DNA of 64,000 bases. It comes from Salvator merianae. Lineage: Eukaryota; Chordata; Lepidosauria; Squamata; Teiidae. The translations under genes and the position numbers were made by a program. Location of the stretch: assembly GCA_003586115.2 (NCBI GenBank), contig QVOM02000102.1, positions 2,768,899-2,832,898 on the forward strand, written 5' to 3'. Shown piece by piece: positions 12,340 to 24,510 of this stretch. Under the pieces are notes generated by a model. The model did no database searches, was not told the origin of the DNA, and saw only the letters and a list, made by a program, of their open reading frames with translations. Position 1 is the stretch's first letter; each line of letters opens with the position of its first letter.

Positions 12340-13640
12340 TGTTGTGCTACACAAAGACAAAGACACTGCCAAGGCGCAAACACTTTTAACCTACGGAAAT
12401 AAACCCTGACTATATGAAATATAATTGACATAAAGCTGGCAAATACAGGGGAAATGGACCAGCAGCATTGACCCTTATATTTAGACCAAAAATCAGTCAT
12501 TTTCACTTGTTTGCACCCATTTTTAAAAGACAAGCCTGATTGCAAAAAGGCCAACATTTTTCCTTAGAAAATTAAAGACATTAAAGATTACAATGAATTT
12601 GGAGCAAGTATTTGACAATCCAGACAGGGCTATTTTTCCATTGTACATCCACAAGGAGTCTCAGGCAGAATCTCAATAGAATCCTTCTAAAACCTGCTCA
12701 AACCAGGACCAAATAGAATGTTTTAGGAAAAGGTCACCAGAAAATTCATTAACACTTGCATATTATAGTCCAGGTGTGCTTCCACACCCCTGAACATACA
12801 GTATTTCTATGACAAGAAATAGACCAAATAAGGACAAAGTGACACAAGCACCTAGATCACATATCCCTCCTCTGTGTCCTCTCTCCTCAGAATTCCCACC
12901 AGTGAAGATTCCCATTGTCTATAGCAACATAGCCCAATATATAACTTCACCCCTGGGGCAGAGCCAGGCGAGAGAGAGAAACCCATTGAAATTTTGATAA
13001 CAAGTCTATGTTTGGAGCAACCAGTTATGTTCAGATTCCCTCTGACATCATCTTTCTGCTCCTGCTACCATTGATATCATCACTGCTGTGCTACTTCAGA
13101 AGCTGCTGTGTTCTGTCCATCATTGCTTCACCTCACTTCTGCTGCTGGAAGACTAAAGGAAGCTGAACTTCAAGGGTGAGAACCTAGCTGACTGCTCCTT
13201 GCAGGATAGGACATTCTTATGAGACATAGATAAGATTTTCCCCCTTTCGTATTCTGTCTGTCCTCTTCACCTCACACTGTCAACTTTACCCTTAAATGAA
13301 CCCTCCATTCATATAAAACAGATTTGCCAAAATATTTTTCCTCATAAGCTTTTCTTGATTGTGTAAAGGTGAAGGCTGCCCTGCTCCACACTTTGTATTC
13401 CAGATAGCCCAACTATTGTCAGAACCTGCAGTTTTGTTCCTTTTTCAGCCTTTTAACTTTTCTTGTTTCTTTTAGAACAAGGTTCAGTTTGATTCTTTCT
13501 AATCTTGGCCACAGAGTATTTTTACAAGTTTTACAGGGTCACCTAGTCAGTTTAACATTTTTAAAGCCCACCATAAAGTTCTCAAGAGTCTGCAGCTGGG
13601 TCTACTAATCCCCATTTAAAACCAGTATCCCAGCATGACT
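12340..13640 (+). mobile_element. LTR type A, old diverged copy (plus sense)
   Basis: Begins TGTTGTGCTACAC, the expected sense-strand start of type A, and carries in order: the TTTTTAAAAGACAAGCCTG block (about 12,520), the AGACCAAATAAGG ... CTCAGAATTCC block (12,820-12,895, reverse complement of 1,995-2,085) and a U5-like block with TTTTTAAAGCCC and CTAATCCCCA (13,558-13,615). The polyadenylation signal region near 13,490 is decayed (ttctaatcttgg where 63.8 kb has AATAAA). The 3' boundary is approximate. It is the most diverged of the five copies. Confidence 0.55.
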
Positions 13641-14751
13641 CACAAGTGACTAGAAATAGAGAGCCTAAGCTTTGTGGAGGCCAGCACCTTAGTTTCAACA
13701 GTTAATTTGTGGAATGGCTGGTGTTACTGTTTCTTTCTCACTGGAAACTTCTAATATACTGATCATAGTCTTGATCATAAAACAATTATTAGGAACTAGA
13801 AGATATACTGTATAATCAACATTTGTTATTTCCTTTTGAAATGTTTGATCAGAGCAGGAAGGAAGATCCTACGATACACTCAATTACTTTCATTATGCTT
13901 GAACTTATATCAGGATAATTACTTGGTGTCTCACATTTACCCAGCAGCACATTCAACAAAAAAAAAAAAAAAAAATGATATTAGAAAGAAAAAAATAATT
14001 AAAAGAAGACAATGTATGTTCCAGTGCAGATCTTTGGTAATAATAATGGAAAAATGAAGGCCATGATCATTAGATTATTTAAGAGGAGTTAAATAAAAGT
14101 TGCTACAGGCAAAATCAATATTTTTCAGTGATGGAGATAGATTCTTAATCAGGGCTGGCCAAATGCCAGTCCTATAGATGTTGTCCAATTATATATTTTT
14201 TATTATTCCTTAATATTGTTTAGATTGCCTGGAACAAGTAGTTCAGAAACATTTGAAGGACCATGCTTTAGCCAGTCATCCTTTTTATTTACTTTTTTTC
14301 ATTTGCCTTCATTATGAGTCGTTATGGAAGAACTTCTCATAGAAACCACAAATTGCTCCTACCATTCTCCTGAAGATTTCCTATTTGCTAAAGGGTCAAG
14401 ATGGGAAATGATGTTTTCCACTGAAGGCCATAGTTTTTCCTTCAAGAATGCTCTTCACTTAATACTCTTTTCCACCCATCACATAGTTTCATCCTGTGGG
14501 GGGAAGGCCATCAGGAGTTGACTACTGGAATCAGCATTTGGGAATTGGGCATGAATGATTAAAAATCTGAAAGGTGGGGGAGAGTAAATAACCCACCAAT
14601 ACTAAGCAATTATAAATATTCCTTCAACATTTCTCAGTTTGTATTATTCCCATAAAAATGTCCCCTGAATTTCACTATGGACGTAAGTGGTGGGAAGTTT
14701 GTGGAAGGCTGGACTGGCTTTATCATTACTTTTAAATCTATCTCTTCTCAC
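13641..14751. other. Unique sequence with an A-run
   Basis: An 18-base A-run lies at 13,958-13,975. No gene recognised. Confidence 0.4.
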
Positions 14752-15051
14752 TAGTGATGTGGATGGACAAAATTCACATTTTCAATTCAGTGTCAAAGTA
14801 AAAATCCATATTTTTGCTTCATTAATGAATCACATAAACAAATGGTTTTTCATGTTCAATTTCATGGCTTTTGTGATGTTTTTCCCTTTAATGGGTTAAA
14901 AAATATTTTGCTTTTGTGAGGGGAGAGATTAGTTCATTTCAATTGAACTCTGAACAGGTGGAAAACCACATTTTCAATTCAACTAGAATATCCACAAATG
15001 TGAAATATTCAATTGAATGTGTGAATGTGAATCAAATCTTACACATTTTTA
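14752..15051. mobile_element. hAT-like short element, 300 bp, with 8-bp target duplication
   Basis: Left end TAGTGATGTGGATGG, right end ACACATTTTTA. The flanks are cttctcac (14,744-14,751) and cttctcat (15,052-15,059), 7 of 8 identical, the 8-bp duplication length expected of hAT. The interior is AT-rich with no frame of note. Ends are decayed relative to the 49.3-kb copy. Confidence 0.7.
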
Positions 15052-16750
15052 CTTCTCATGAATGATAACATTATGCCTGGGTTATATGCTTCTGGGATAT
15101 ATCCTACATCCCTCTCATGATGCAATATCATCAAGCAAAATGGGTGATTGAGGATCAAAAATTCTTGGGCTTCCTAGAGGAAGAACTTAGAATCTACAGA
15201 AAAATGAAATACAGAACAACAATTCTTGCAAAGGAAATAATCAGGACCATATAAGAAGACCACTGCTGTAAAGAAAGTTATAGATAACGTTTGCCAATGT
15301 CAAGGCCATTAACCTATTCTACTTAGCAGCAGTATCACCATTCTCCCATCTGAAGAAATGTAGAATACATGCAATTATTTGACTGTAAATATATGAGCAA
15401 CAATAATGATTTTTTTGTTGGTTTTGTTGGTTTTGCTTTTACATTGCAAAATTATGCTGCCAAAACTGTACAGGGCCAAAGTGAAATAAATTTATTTGGA
15501 ATGCAAGATGATTCAAGAAGATTCAAGGTGTACCTCTAACTGACAGAGCAGTCATTTTGAACTTCAGTTTGTGTAAAAGAATTTCATGAAGCCTTTTAAA
15601 AGAGTAAATTGTGGAGGAAAGACTTTGAAGCCTGGAATGGACCAGGAAATATTGATGACCTCCATGCATGAAATGTCATAACCCACCACAAGGTTGTAAC
15701 CTTCAATGTCAAGATTGCTAGTAAAGATAAAAGGAGGATGCAGTGATCACACATCAGATCAGAATGGTGGTTCAGTTTTTGTCAAAGGTCCAACTTAAAA
15801 GCTATTTCTCTTTAGTATAAAATTACTTAAAGGACTAAGGGTTAGATGTCCACTGAAGGTGTCACTCTGTTGAAAGAAAGCAAAGATATGGAGGAGGAGC
15901 AATCTGGATATCTTGGAAGACTAAACTACTACAAAATGTGAGACACATTTCTTTTCTATAGAAACGCTAGGTGTATTTGACCTTTACACTCTACTTTATT
16001 ATTAAACCACATAGAATTCTTTGGGTGGTATTGATTTGTCTCTATACTTTTGCATTTACTGAAGCATAGAAAAGTATCATCTAACACTTTGGGAAGGTTC
16101 ACGAGATGAACTGGAGACTTCAGTTACATGAGAGAAAGCATAGGCACTAACCAACCAAAAGAGGGGAAAAGGGCAGCAGTTAAAGAGCGGTTTAACAAGA
16201 TTAAGGGAGACTTTCAACCATAGACCTCATGGAAGCACACTAACCTAAACTTTTTCAGCAAGACAAAAATGGAAAACTAAAAAAAGATGAAAATAATAAA
16301 TAAAATGCAAATGACAATCCACAGGAGTTCTTAGAATTATTTATTCTACTATTCCACTAGATATACACTACTATAATATTATTAAGAATTGATTAATACT
16401 AATTCTGCACACCATAGGCAGGGTTTCCACTAAAGGAGCTAAGCAGGTGGATGGAGGAAGTTCCACAACCTGCTGCAACAAAAGATGCCTCCACTTCTCC
16501 ATTTTGGAGTGTGAAGTCAGCATTTTCAGCAACTGATCACATTGCCTCTGTGCAGGGCATAAAATCACATCCTGCAAACATGGCACTTCTGACAGTGTGC
16601 ACTTAGCGAGAGGAACGTTCCTGTCCACTAGTGACTACCTGTCCACTAGTCAGATGGTTTTGCACATGCAAACGAAATCACCAGCCCTGAATTTCACCAA
16701 AGCCCACCTGATCCTCATCTGAAGCTGAGTAAGGCTGTTGCAGTAAATTG
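15052..16750. other. AT-rich unique sequence
   Basis: No gene, RNA or recognised repeat. A TTGGTTTTG direct repeat lies near 15,420. Confidence 0.4.
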
Positions 16751-16891
16751 GGGCCTTTCTGCACTTTCTACTTTAGAATGGGATAATTATAGTCCAGCTG
16801 CTCCTGGTATAGCTGTGGAGTGCTTCACAGCTGTACAGGAGCAGCTGGACTATAATAACCCCATTCTAAGTTAGAAAGTGCAGAAAGGCCC
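16751..16891. mobile_element. 141-bp fold-back (hairpin) element, Harbinger-like ends
   Basis: The two halves are near-perfect inverted copies: the left arm runs from GGGCCTTTCTGCACTTTCTA to CCAGCTGCTCCTG, and the right arm from CAGGAGCAGCTGG to GTGCAGAAAGGCCC. The central loop is about 30 bases. Both outer ends are followed by TTG (16,748-16,750 and 16,892-16,894), a 3-bp duplication close to the TWA type of PIF/Harbinger. The end sequence matches the 56,945-57,466 element. No coding capacity. Confidence 0.75.
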
Positions 16892-17700
16892 TTGCAGTCC
16901 TGAATCTGACTTGTGTGATCAGGTGCAGATTGGGGCAGCTTTGTTCACACTACTTCTGGGTTTAAAATGGCAGTAGGGAGGGGGGCACTTTGACAACAGA
17001 CCTCTCTCTTTCAATTGCTAGCTCTATCTTTGCATTTGTGACTCTATGATTGCTGACATTGCTTCCTGCCTAGAGCATCCCCATTCACACTGCTCCCCTG
17101 GCTAGTCAGCTTGCAGTCTTTTCCTTTGCTGATGAGTGTAAAAGGTACCCACCAGATTCTATCCTCACTGGCCTGAAGCCTACTAATTTGAGCATTCTTC
17201 TCCCATAAGTGTGAAAATGCCCAGTGATTGTCCCTGTAAAAGGAATGGCACAATCATTGTGAAATACCTACTGACATAGTTATCATATGCACACAGGTGT
17301 GCATATTAAACGTGAATTTAATGGTGTATGAAACTCAGAGGTAGCACCATTCCAGTGTGTGTTCATGAGTTTGAAATAGAAATAAGATATAGAAAATACA
17401 GGGGTCCAACACGAAAAGCTTGGATCCCTGTGCAAGACATTCCAAGTTGAAAATTAAATTAAATTAAATTGCAGGCTTGAAGTCTGCATTCAAACAATCA
17501 GAAAACCTATCAATACTTAAAATGCCCTGTTCACCAGAGCTGAATGAAACCCTGTAAAATAGGCAAGAATCAGAACATTTGAAGTGGAATCCAAAAAGAT
17601 ACAAAAAAGTGTGATTGGTATCATTGTAAATTTGAACTGCATTATTTGGCAAGATCCAATTTTTAAATCCTGAGAACAAAAATCAGAAATGTTGACTTGA
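16892..17700. other. Unique sequence
   Basis: No recognised feature; an AATTAAATTAAATT stretch lies at 17,453-17,470. Confidence 0.4.
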
Positions 17701-18850
17701 TTTGGAATGGGACAAAAGTCCCAATCCTTGATTGGCTTTGTCTAGTGTGTGCTACTCCATCATCTCTGTGCAAATCATACAAAATCCATTATCACAGTCC
17801 AGAGGTATTGCAGACAGCTGGCATGTAATCATCTGCTTCTGCACTCATTATGCAATCTCTGCAAAAGGTATGCAAACTTTGCACCAAACACCAATATCAC
17901 ACGTATTTCATTTCAAATACCTCATAGAAATTCAATCCTGTCATATTTTGTTCCACTCAAGACATGTTTCCCTAGCTTTGGATGATAGCCTCCAAAGCAA
18001 AACAAGTAAGATAAAGGTCCAAAGCATAGGTTTTGGAGTGGTCTTTCATCATCGGAATCCTCCATGCTACATCTCTCTGTCCCGAATTACCCTCTGTGCT
18101 GCCTGCTGTCACTGTGCTAATTTAGTGGCACTGCATTTAAACTTCTCACTCAGCTTTAGAAGGGTTGAAGGAAGATTCTCATCCTTCCAGTGGCAAGTCC
18201 CAAGTCTTTGCAAGGCTATAAGGAGGGGACAGTGGAGAGAGGAAGAAGATCTCACTCTCAGGTCTCTGCCACACAACAGATCCAATACAATGCAAGGGTA
18301 GTGAAGGAGAAAGAGTGTGAACTCTCTCAAAGTGCCTTTGCTTCTCAGCACAAAGGCACACATAAGCCAGTAATAGACAGCAGCTAGAATGGGAAAGAGA
18401 AAAACAGAGGGTCCTGCAAAGCATGTTTCCTCTCTGAAAAGGGGTTGAAATACCATCATCTGCTCCAGTGCAACAGTTTCTGCAACAGAAAAGGGAGTCC
18501 TTGCTAGGCAGCAAGACTCAGTAGCAATCAGCGATTCTGCCATGTGGCAGACATTGATCTCCGTGGTGAAGCAACTGTCAATATTTGTCAGGTAGCAAGA
18601 CTCTTTGTGATTCAGCAGCAGTAAGAGAAGAACAAACCACCCACCCAAATAGCAAGGAAAATTTTGGTGGTTATTACACATTTCTTCATGCAAAATAAGG
18701 GTTAAGAGAGATAGGACTAGGGCAAGAAAAGTGGGTGAAGGAAGGGAAAAGTTCCAAAGGTGGAAAACTTTAACAGGCAGAAAGAGGAACAAAAGAGGTA
18801 ATGTAGCCAGGGAAAAAAAAAAAAAAAAAAGTAACTTGATTAACATATAG
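17701..18850. other. Region with long overlapping open frames, unidentified
   Basis: A 189-codon frame runs on the plus strand (17,732-18,301) and a 245-codon frame on the minus strand (18,109-18,846). The minus frame starts in a T-run (complement of the A-run at 18,813-18,830) and its first third is Leu/Phe-rich from CTT-rich DNA. I recognise no domain. An LTR-like repeat absent elsewhere in the window, or chance, are both possible. Confidence 0.25.
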
Positions 18851-20953
18851 ACACTAGATCAGTAACTGTTCAATCACTCCAGAACACACCTGGGAAAAAT
18901 TTATCAAAAGCAAGCATCTGGAAATGGCCTGATGCCAACAGGATGATTGAGTAAAACCAAATTAGTAAAACGGTCTCTCTTGTTTGGAAACAGCAACAAA
19001 ACAGTGCAAGACCACAGCCAACAATATTTCAGTTTAGTGTATGTTTGTCTAGGCACTAATCCCTTTATTGGAGTTTTGACCCCTATGAATATCAAGTTAG
19101 TGAGAAATTTAATATATCAGGCAGGTTTTTATTTTGGCTATAGATCTATTTTACTGTTCCGGCATCAGTTGGCATTATTTCTCTCTGCTGCAACATAAAT
19201 GAGTGGGGTAGAAAGGGGAAAAAAGTGACTTTTTAAAAGTGTACCTTTTCCGTATATATTAGCCTTCTATTAACCTCAGCCTCCTGGATCCATTGGTTAG
19301 CCAAAATGGCCATTTATGATCTCCCATGTGCTACCAACTTTTGATACTACTTGATACAGTTTAATAGCTTTATTTACCTAATTTAATTAGAAATTAATCA
19401 ATTTCATAACAAGGGGGAGAGGACAAAAAATAAAATTGAAAGAAGTTATAGTATAATAAATAGGGTCCATAGAACAATGGAACAATTTGAATGAAAGGGA
19501 AGCCTTACTTTAAATATTAGGAACAGGTAAATCACATTTCTTTCAATCAAGCCTAATTAATTGGGTTCCTACAAAACCACCTTATTTTCTTGTTGTAAAA
19601 TTCCAAAAAATCCTCAGATTCATATTTACCTGTCCCAAAGATTTCTAAATTGAGAAGTATGCAATCAGTCAGAAGTGTACAAAATCCATGAATCACAGGG
19701 GGCATTTGGGAAAAGAGTTTAGGAAAAGGCTCAAGGTTGATTATTCCTTCCAGAGCTTAGCAACACAAAACAGGATGAAATCCAGTTTTTCTGCTTTATT
19801 CCCAACTTTTAAGACAAAGCAAATAGACCCCAAAGCCCCTTGAATACATTCACAAGAAATATCTAAGGGTGATGACTCCCCGGACATTATATCCTGTGCA
19901 TGTATTATTAGATTTGATCTAGGGCAAAACTCCAAAGACTTAAAAGCATATGATCTCTCTGTACCATGTCACACCTGTGCTTGTCATGCAGCAGAGCCAA
20001 ACTAAAAGGGCAAGGCTGTGAGGAGAAATGAGATTCCCAAGTCCTCTATTTCTGCTTTTGGGTTTAAACATCACTCTTTTTATGCTTTAAAATCTATTGT
20101 AGATGTGCTCCCCAGGACTACCCTACATCTATCATTATGTGCCTGCTTCATTTATTCCATGAAAAAAGAAATAAAAGGTGCTAAAACCTTTGTAGTTTAT
20201 AATATCACACTTCTGTATCTTATTGAGGATATCTTATATTTTACTTACTATAACCTGCAATGCCTATTGCATTTATAGGAAACCAACTACAGCCAGTACA
20301 TACACAAAAAGGGGGTGAATTAATGGTCAAATCCAAGTGTCATGTTTGTTTATTTCATGGAGCTACGAACAAAATTCATCATTTTTAAGTGCTTCCCTTA
20401 CCCCTTTGGAGTGTTCATTGCTAGACATTAGCTGTACACATATATGCTTTCAGTGTAGAAATTTTGGAGCATTACTGTAAAAATGTTCAGATTTTCCATG
20501 TCAGGGAAAATCTATCATCCAGACCTTTTCTTTGACAGTAAAGGTTCTTAATTTGAAGTCTTTCAGATAACAGAACCATCTAAACATGTAAAAATTGTTC
20601 TGTATAAATATACAGAGAGAGCATAATACTAGGCCAGAAATAATTAACTTCGGATCAGATCAACAATGGAACCAATTACTTATTCATCGGAGTTGGCATT
20701 TGTTGCAGAGCATGTTAGGATATGGGTGAAAGGTCTATTGTTTATAAATGATTCAAAATGTTACAGATTGATTCTGAGCAATACAATCATCACTGGAACA
20801 AACATTTGCAAAAAAAAAAAAAAAAGTCACATTAAAAATGCCACAACTTGCACAGTTCCCGTATTTCTATAGCATCAGTTGCTCTTTCATAAACCTTTAT
20901 GTAGATAAAGCCATGAGACTCTTTCAAATCTAAAAAGTCCTCTGACCAAGACC
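18851..20953. other. AT-rich unique sequence
   Basis: No gene recognised. An A-run lies at 20,810-20,825. Confidence 0.4.
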
Positions 20954-21056
20954 ACCCTCCCTCCCTCCCTCCCTCCCTCCCTCCCTCCCTTCCTTCCTTC
21001 CTTCCTTCCTTCCTTCCTTCCTTCCTTCCTTCCTTCCTTCCTTCCTTCCTTCTTTC
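20954..21056 (+). repeat. (CCCT)n-(CCTT)n compound microsatellite
   Basis: About nine CCCT units switch cleanly near 20,990 to about sixteen CCTT units. The complementary strand is pure purine, so the tract could form triplex structures. The Lys/Glu-rich minus-strand frame across it is an artefact of the repeat. Confidence 0.9.
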
Positions 21057-21542
21057 CCTGCTTTCTTTTTTTGCAACACACAGAGCCAACAATCTTATTA
21101 TATTTGGTTTAAACAAGTATGGCAATAAATCACTACATACCTGTTCATTAGAACCAGTAAAGATTGCTACCTATCAGCACTATCTTTCATTCAGTAAATT
21201 AGAGACCCTGAAATTTCAGATAAAAGTGTTAGGAGCCATGTACTGGGAAAAATGTTGAGGGAGAATGTCTGCTCAGACTTGAGATCTCCAGTGGAACCTT
21301 ATAGCTAAATGGCTTTAAAAATGGAGAATTAACCAGACTGGTGAAAAGAACAGAGAGCAGGTCATAAAAACACAACAGGACCAAAGATGCTTTGAAAATA
21401 AATCCAAACCTTTATTAAAAATACAGCAAAAGACTCAAAAACAGTGTAAACAAAAACCAAAACAACAACAACACCTTGTCAGTTGACAACCAACAACTGA
21501 TCGTCAGTGTCCAAATAAATCCAGTAAAAAGGGTGTACTGCA

Positions 21543-21956
21543 AGGGATTCTCTACTACACCGTCTACCAGACCAGCCACAAGACCTTCTGTGAAATCTTC
21601 TGTGACCTGGACCTCTATGTGCAGGACAATGGGGTGTGGCGGGAATACTGTGTGTGGGCCAAGCGAGGCCAGGCAGACACTTCCTAGCTAGGATGCTTCA
21701 GCAAGGACTAGGTGTACCTAGACAGAATCCTATGGATCCTGTGACATTGCCAGAACATTGACTTCCAGTTGCTGGCTGCTTTGAGGAAGGTCTCTTATGA
21801 AGATGTCAATTGCCTGAAGGCATACAGGGTGCTGGAGAAGGCCCGGATCCCGCACTGTATGCAAGACCTGGAGTGGTACATGCAGCAGTTTGAACACATC
21901 ATCACAACCAGCCACCTCAGCAATGAGGATCTGGAACGGCTCTTGCCTGATTGAGC
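21543..21956 (+). pseudogene. Unidentified host-like retropseudogene inside LTR type B
   Basis: One frame from about 21,550 reads as protein-like (TFCEIFCDLDLYVQDNGVW), stops at 21,687, then a second frame (21,769-21,954) reads LRKVSYEDVNCLKAYRVLEK, MQDLEWYMQQFEHI and NEDLERLLPD before a stop. The composition (Asp/Glu, Tyr, Trp, balanced codons, GC above the flanks) is unlike the random frames around it. At least one stop and a frame change separate the pieces. No introns can be inferred. I do not recognise the parent protein. It lies inside an LTR and continues directly into an L2 3' end, suggesting it arrived as an RNA copy. Confidence 0.55.
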
Positions 21957-22109
21957 CAGCAGGGGGCAGAAGCAAAAGAAGCACCTTGATTCTGACTCAC
22001 TCATACTGCTTTGGCAGACCACAATCCAATAGAACAAGTTCCTTTAGGATCAAAATGGTTCATGATTAAAACACAGCATTAGCTAACAGCAACAGCTGGA
22101 GGAATGGCT

Positions 22110-22217
22110 GCTTCTTTTGTTTTATGATGTTTTTATGGTGTTTTTATTGCAATAGATTTTGTATGTTTTTGTAAGGCACCCTGGGACCCCTCGGTGTAGG
22201 ATGGGGTAGAAATTGAA

Positions 22218-22265
<48 letters not shown>
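22110..22265 (+). mobile_element. L2 3' end with (TAA)n tail, fused downstream of the pseudogene
   Basis: The box AAGGCACCCTGGGACC, then GGGGTAGAAATTGAAAT, matches the L2 tail at 62,890-62,930 and runs into about 14 TAA units (22,222-22,265). After it comes TTTACTGCA (about 22,280), resembling GTACTGCA just left of the pseudogene (about 21,535). This allows one insertion of about 740 bp with a short target duplication. Confidence 0.65.
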
Positions 22266-23010
22266 GACATTGTGGTGCAGTTTACTGCACCTACGCTGAG
22301 CAGAGAACAAGCAGCACAGACTTGGCAAGGACTTTTATTTAATATATTTGGTCATTCGAGGTCAACTTTGATAGATACAATAAAAGAGAGCTACAGAGGA
22401 GGTGAAGGGACTTAAATCTACATTAATCACCTACAGGGAACCTTAAAACCTCCAGGGATTACCTGGGTTGTTTTATCCTCTGCTGAGATTAGGCTTTGAG
22501 AGTGAAGTCTCTGTCATGTGGAGCCACCAATATGGTAAACTTTCCAACAAAGACAGACAGAATTGCGCAAAATGGCAGGAGTGCAATTTTGTAGCCAAGC
22601 AGGTCAGCAGCTAATAAAGCTCAGTTCTCAGGCAAAGTTATCTCATCTGAGGCAATGATCAATGGAGGAAAGTTTAGATCGTGGAGTCACTCTGGCTTGA
22701 AGCAGCACCCCAGAGCAACAAAGCAGCAGTGATCAGGAGGTGAAGTGGGAAATTCAAAGTCCAAGTGTGAAGTTTATGTGGAGGTGGTGGTGACTGAATT
22801 GCGCTACCTGAGGACACTTGTTTATTCCTTAATCTAGCAATGGGCTTTGGCTTCACTTCTTGGACCTCCTACAAGGCCAAGTACACAGATGTGATGATGC
22901 ATACAATACTATTTTTGGTGCCTAGTTCAGCCAGTTTTTTTACATGCCAAGCTGCCCACTTTCACTTCTAGCTATACAGACGAGGGTGTGGTGACTGATA
23001 AGAGTTCAGA

Positions 23011-23686
23011 TAATGAGGTAGCCTGCAAAAGACAGAAGGCAATCAGTGGGTGAACATCACCCTTCCTTCAGAGTTATCTAAGTTCCTGATAGTTGTAGAT
23101 TCCTTACATAATACCACTGGCCTGGTGACACAAAGATGTCCTGATGACATCCTGATATTGTTTTAATGTGCAAACAGAAATGTAACAAAGTGGGAAGCAA
23201 GTCTTTGTCAACAAGATCATGATCAGTTGCATTCATTGCATCTGGATTGTTTCAGTGCTCTACTTTCTTGGTAGATAAGTGGGAGGGAAAAGGAGAGACA
23301 GAGGGAAATTCTTCTGATTGCATTTTATTTAAATTCTTGTGTTTTATTCAATATGGAGTCTGCACCATTCAAAGTTCCAGGAGTTTACTGGTCTGTCTCT
23401 GAGCTTGTCGCAGACTTCTCTGTTATGCTCCCATGGCATACCCTTGCACAAGGCTGCTTCTGCCACATATCAGCATGAGAAGTAGGTCATCTAAGACAAC
23501 AGGGGTCCTGAATGATCTTGTTGGCATCCTCCTGTCTCAAAAAAACAATGAAAATTGTCTGGGCATGAAGGCATGGAAACTCATTAGTGTTTCATTCTTA
23601 GTCTTGTCCGTGAGATCCAAAAGAATGTGAATATATTTGGCACTGAGTTGGCTACTGGAGTTGCAGAAAAGATGACATGCAATCTG
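23011..23686. other. Unique sequence
   Basis: No recognised feature. Confidence 0.4.
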
Positions 23687-23750
23687 TCCCTTCCCCTTCC
23701 CCTTCCCCTTCCCCTTCCCCTTCCCCTTCCCCTTCCCCTTTCCCTTTCCC
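23687..23750 (+). repeat. (CCCCTT)n hexanucleotide array
   Basis: About ten units. The minus strand is (AAGGGG)n, with regularly spaced G4 runs that could fold as G-quadruplex. Confidence 0.9.
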
Positions 23751-23929
23751 AGGGCACTTACAAGATGGAGAGTCTATTTTAGCCCTAACTAGGAAGACAC
23801 AAAGAACTTCCATGGCAGAGAGGCATTTGAACCAAAGGTCTCCTGGGTTCTAGCCTATTGCTGTTAATCCATGCACCATCTAAAGGCCTTTGAGAGACAT
23901 AGGATTACAAAATTATCACCATAACAAGA

Positions 23930-24510
23930 TGCAGTGAACACATCCTTGTGTGATGGAATGATGCCAGTAGTCTTTAAAAAGTTACATAGATGAAAGTTTC
24001 CTTGGACCCAGAGGTTTATTCCAACTACAACAAAGGGATAGAGAGGATGATGACTATGCTACTGCAGGCACATTTGGAGGAAACTAGTTATCTTGACCCA
24101 CTTCAGTTTGAGTTCAGCCTTGGCTTTTGAACATCAGCCTTAATCTTCCTGATGATTAGTCTTTGCTAGAAAAAGACCGAGGGAGTGCAACTTTGTTGAT
24201 CCTACTTGATGTTTCATTCACTTTTGATACTGTTAATTAAATTACGTCTTAGATCACATCAAAGTTGGAAGTGGATGGGACTGATTGCAGTGGTCTCAGA
24301 AAGTAGTGTTGGATGACTGCCACAGGGTGGTATTTTGTCACCAATGCTATTTAACATTTATATGAAGCCATTGGTAGAAGTTCTCAGGGGTTTTGGGGTG
24401 AGATGTCACCAAAGCACTGACATTCAGCTCATATTTCTCTTTAACTTCTGAATCAGGAGAGGCTGTGAATGTCTTGCTGTTTATATTAGGCTTTGTCCCA
24501 TCCTAATGCA
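23930..24510 (+). pseudogene. L2 LINE reverse-transcriptase fragment
   Basis: Degraded translation parallels the 58.6-59.1 kb L2: a GVQLC-like phrase (24,185), a FDTVN-type remnant (24,225), a GVFCHQCYLTFI-like version of the primer-grip segment (about 24,330) and, where the catalytic box should be, QSTDIQL instead of the family's QYADDTQL (about 24,411). SGEAVNVL follows (24,455). Multiple stops and frameshifts. It has neither 5' nor 3' end, so it is an internal relic. Confidence 0.7.

Larger units (their letters stand above)
21227..23010 (-). mobile_element. LTR type B, copy 1, interrupted by an L2-tailed insertion
   Basis: Starts TGTTAGGAGCCATGTACTGG on the plus strand, as does the 45,522 copy. 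Shared blocks include AAAATGGAGAATTAACCAG (21,315), a CTTTATTAAAAATACAGCA site and, after the insertion, a long block from 22,500 to about 23,000 matching 47,330-47,880. The complement of CTTTATTAAAAAT is an AATAAA signal, so sense is minus. Excluding the insertion the LTR is about 1.05 kb. The right boundary is approximate and no internal retroviral region is present. Confidence 0.65.

Noticed and set aside
20832..21125. Lys/Glu/Arg/Gly-rich minus-strand frame
   Set aside because: Pure translation of the CCCT/CCTT array.
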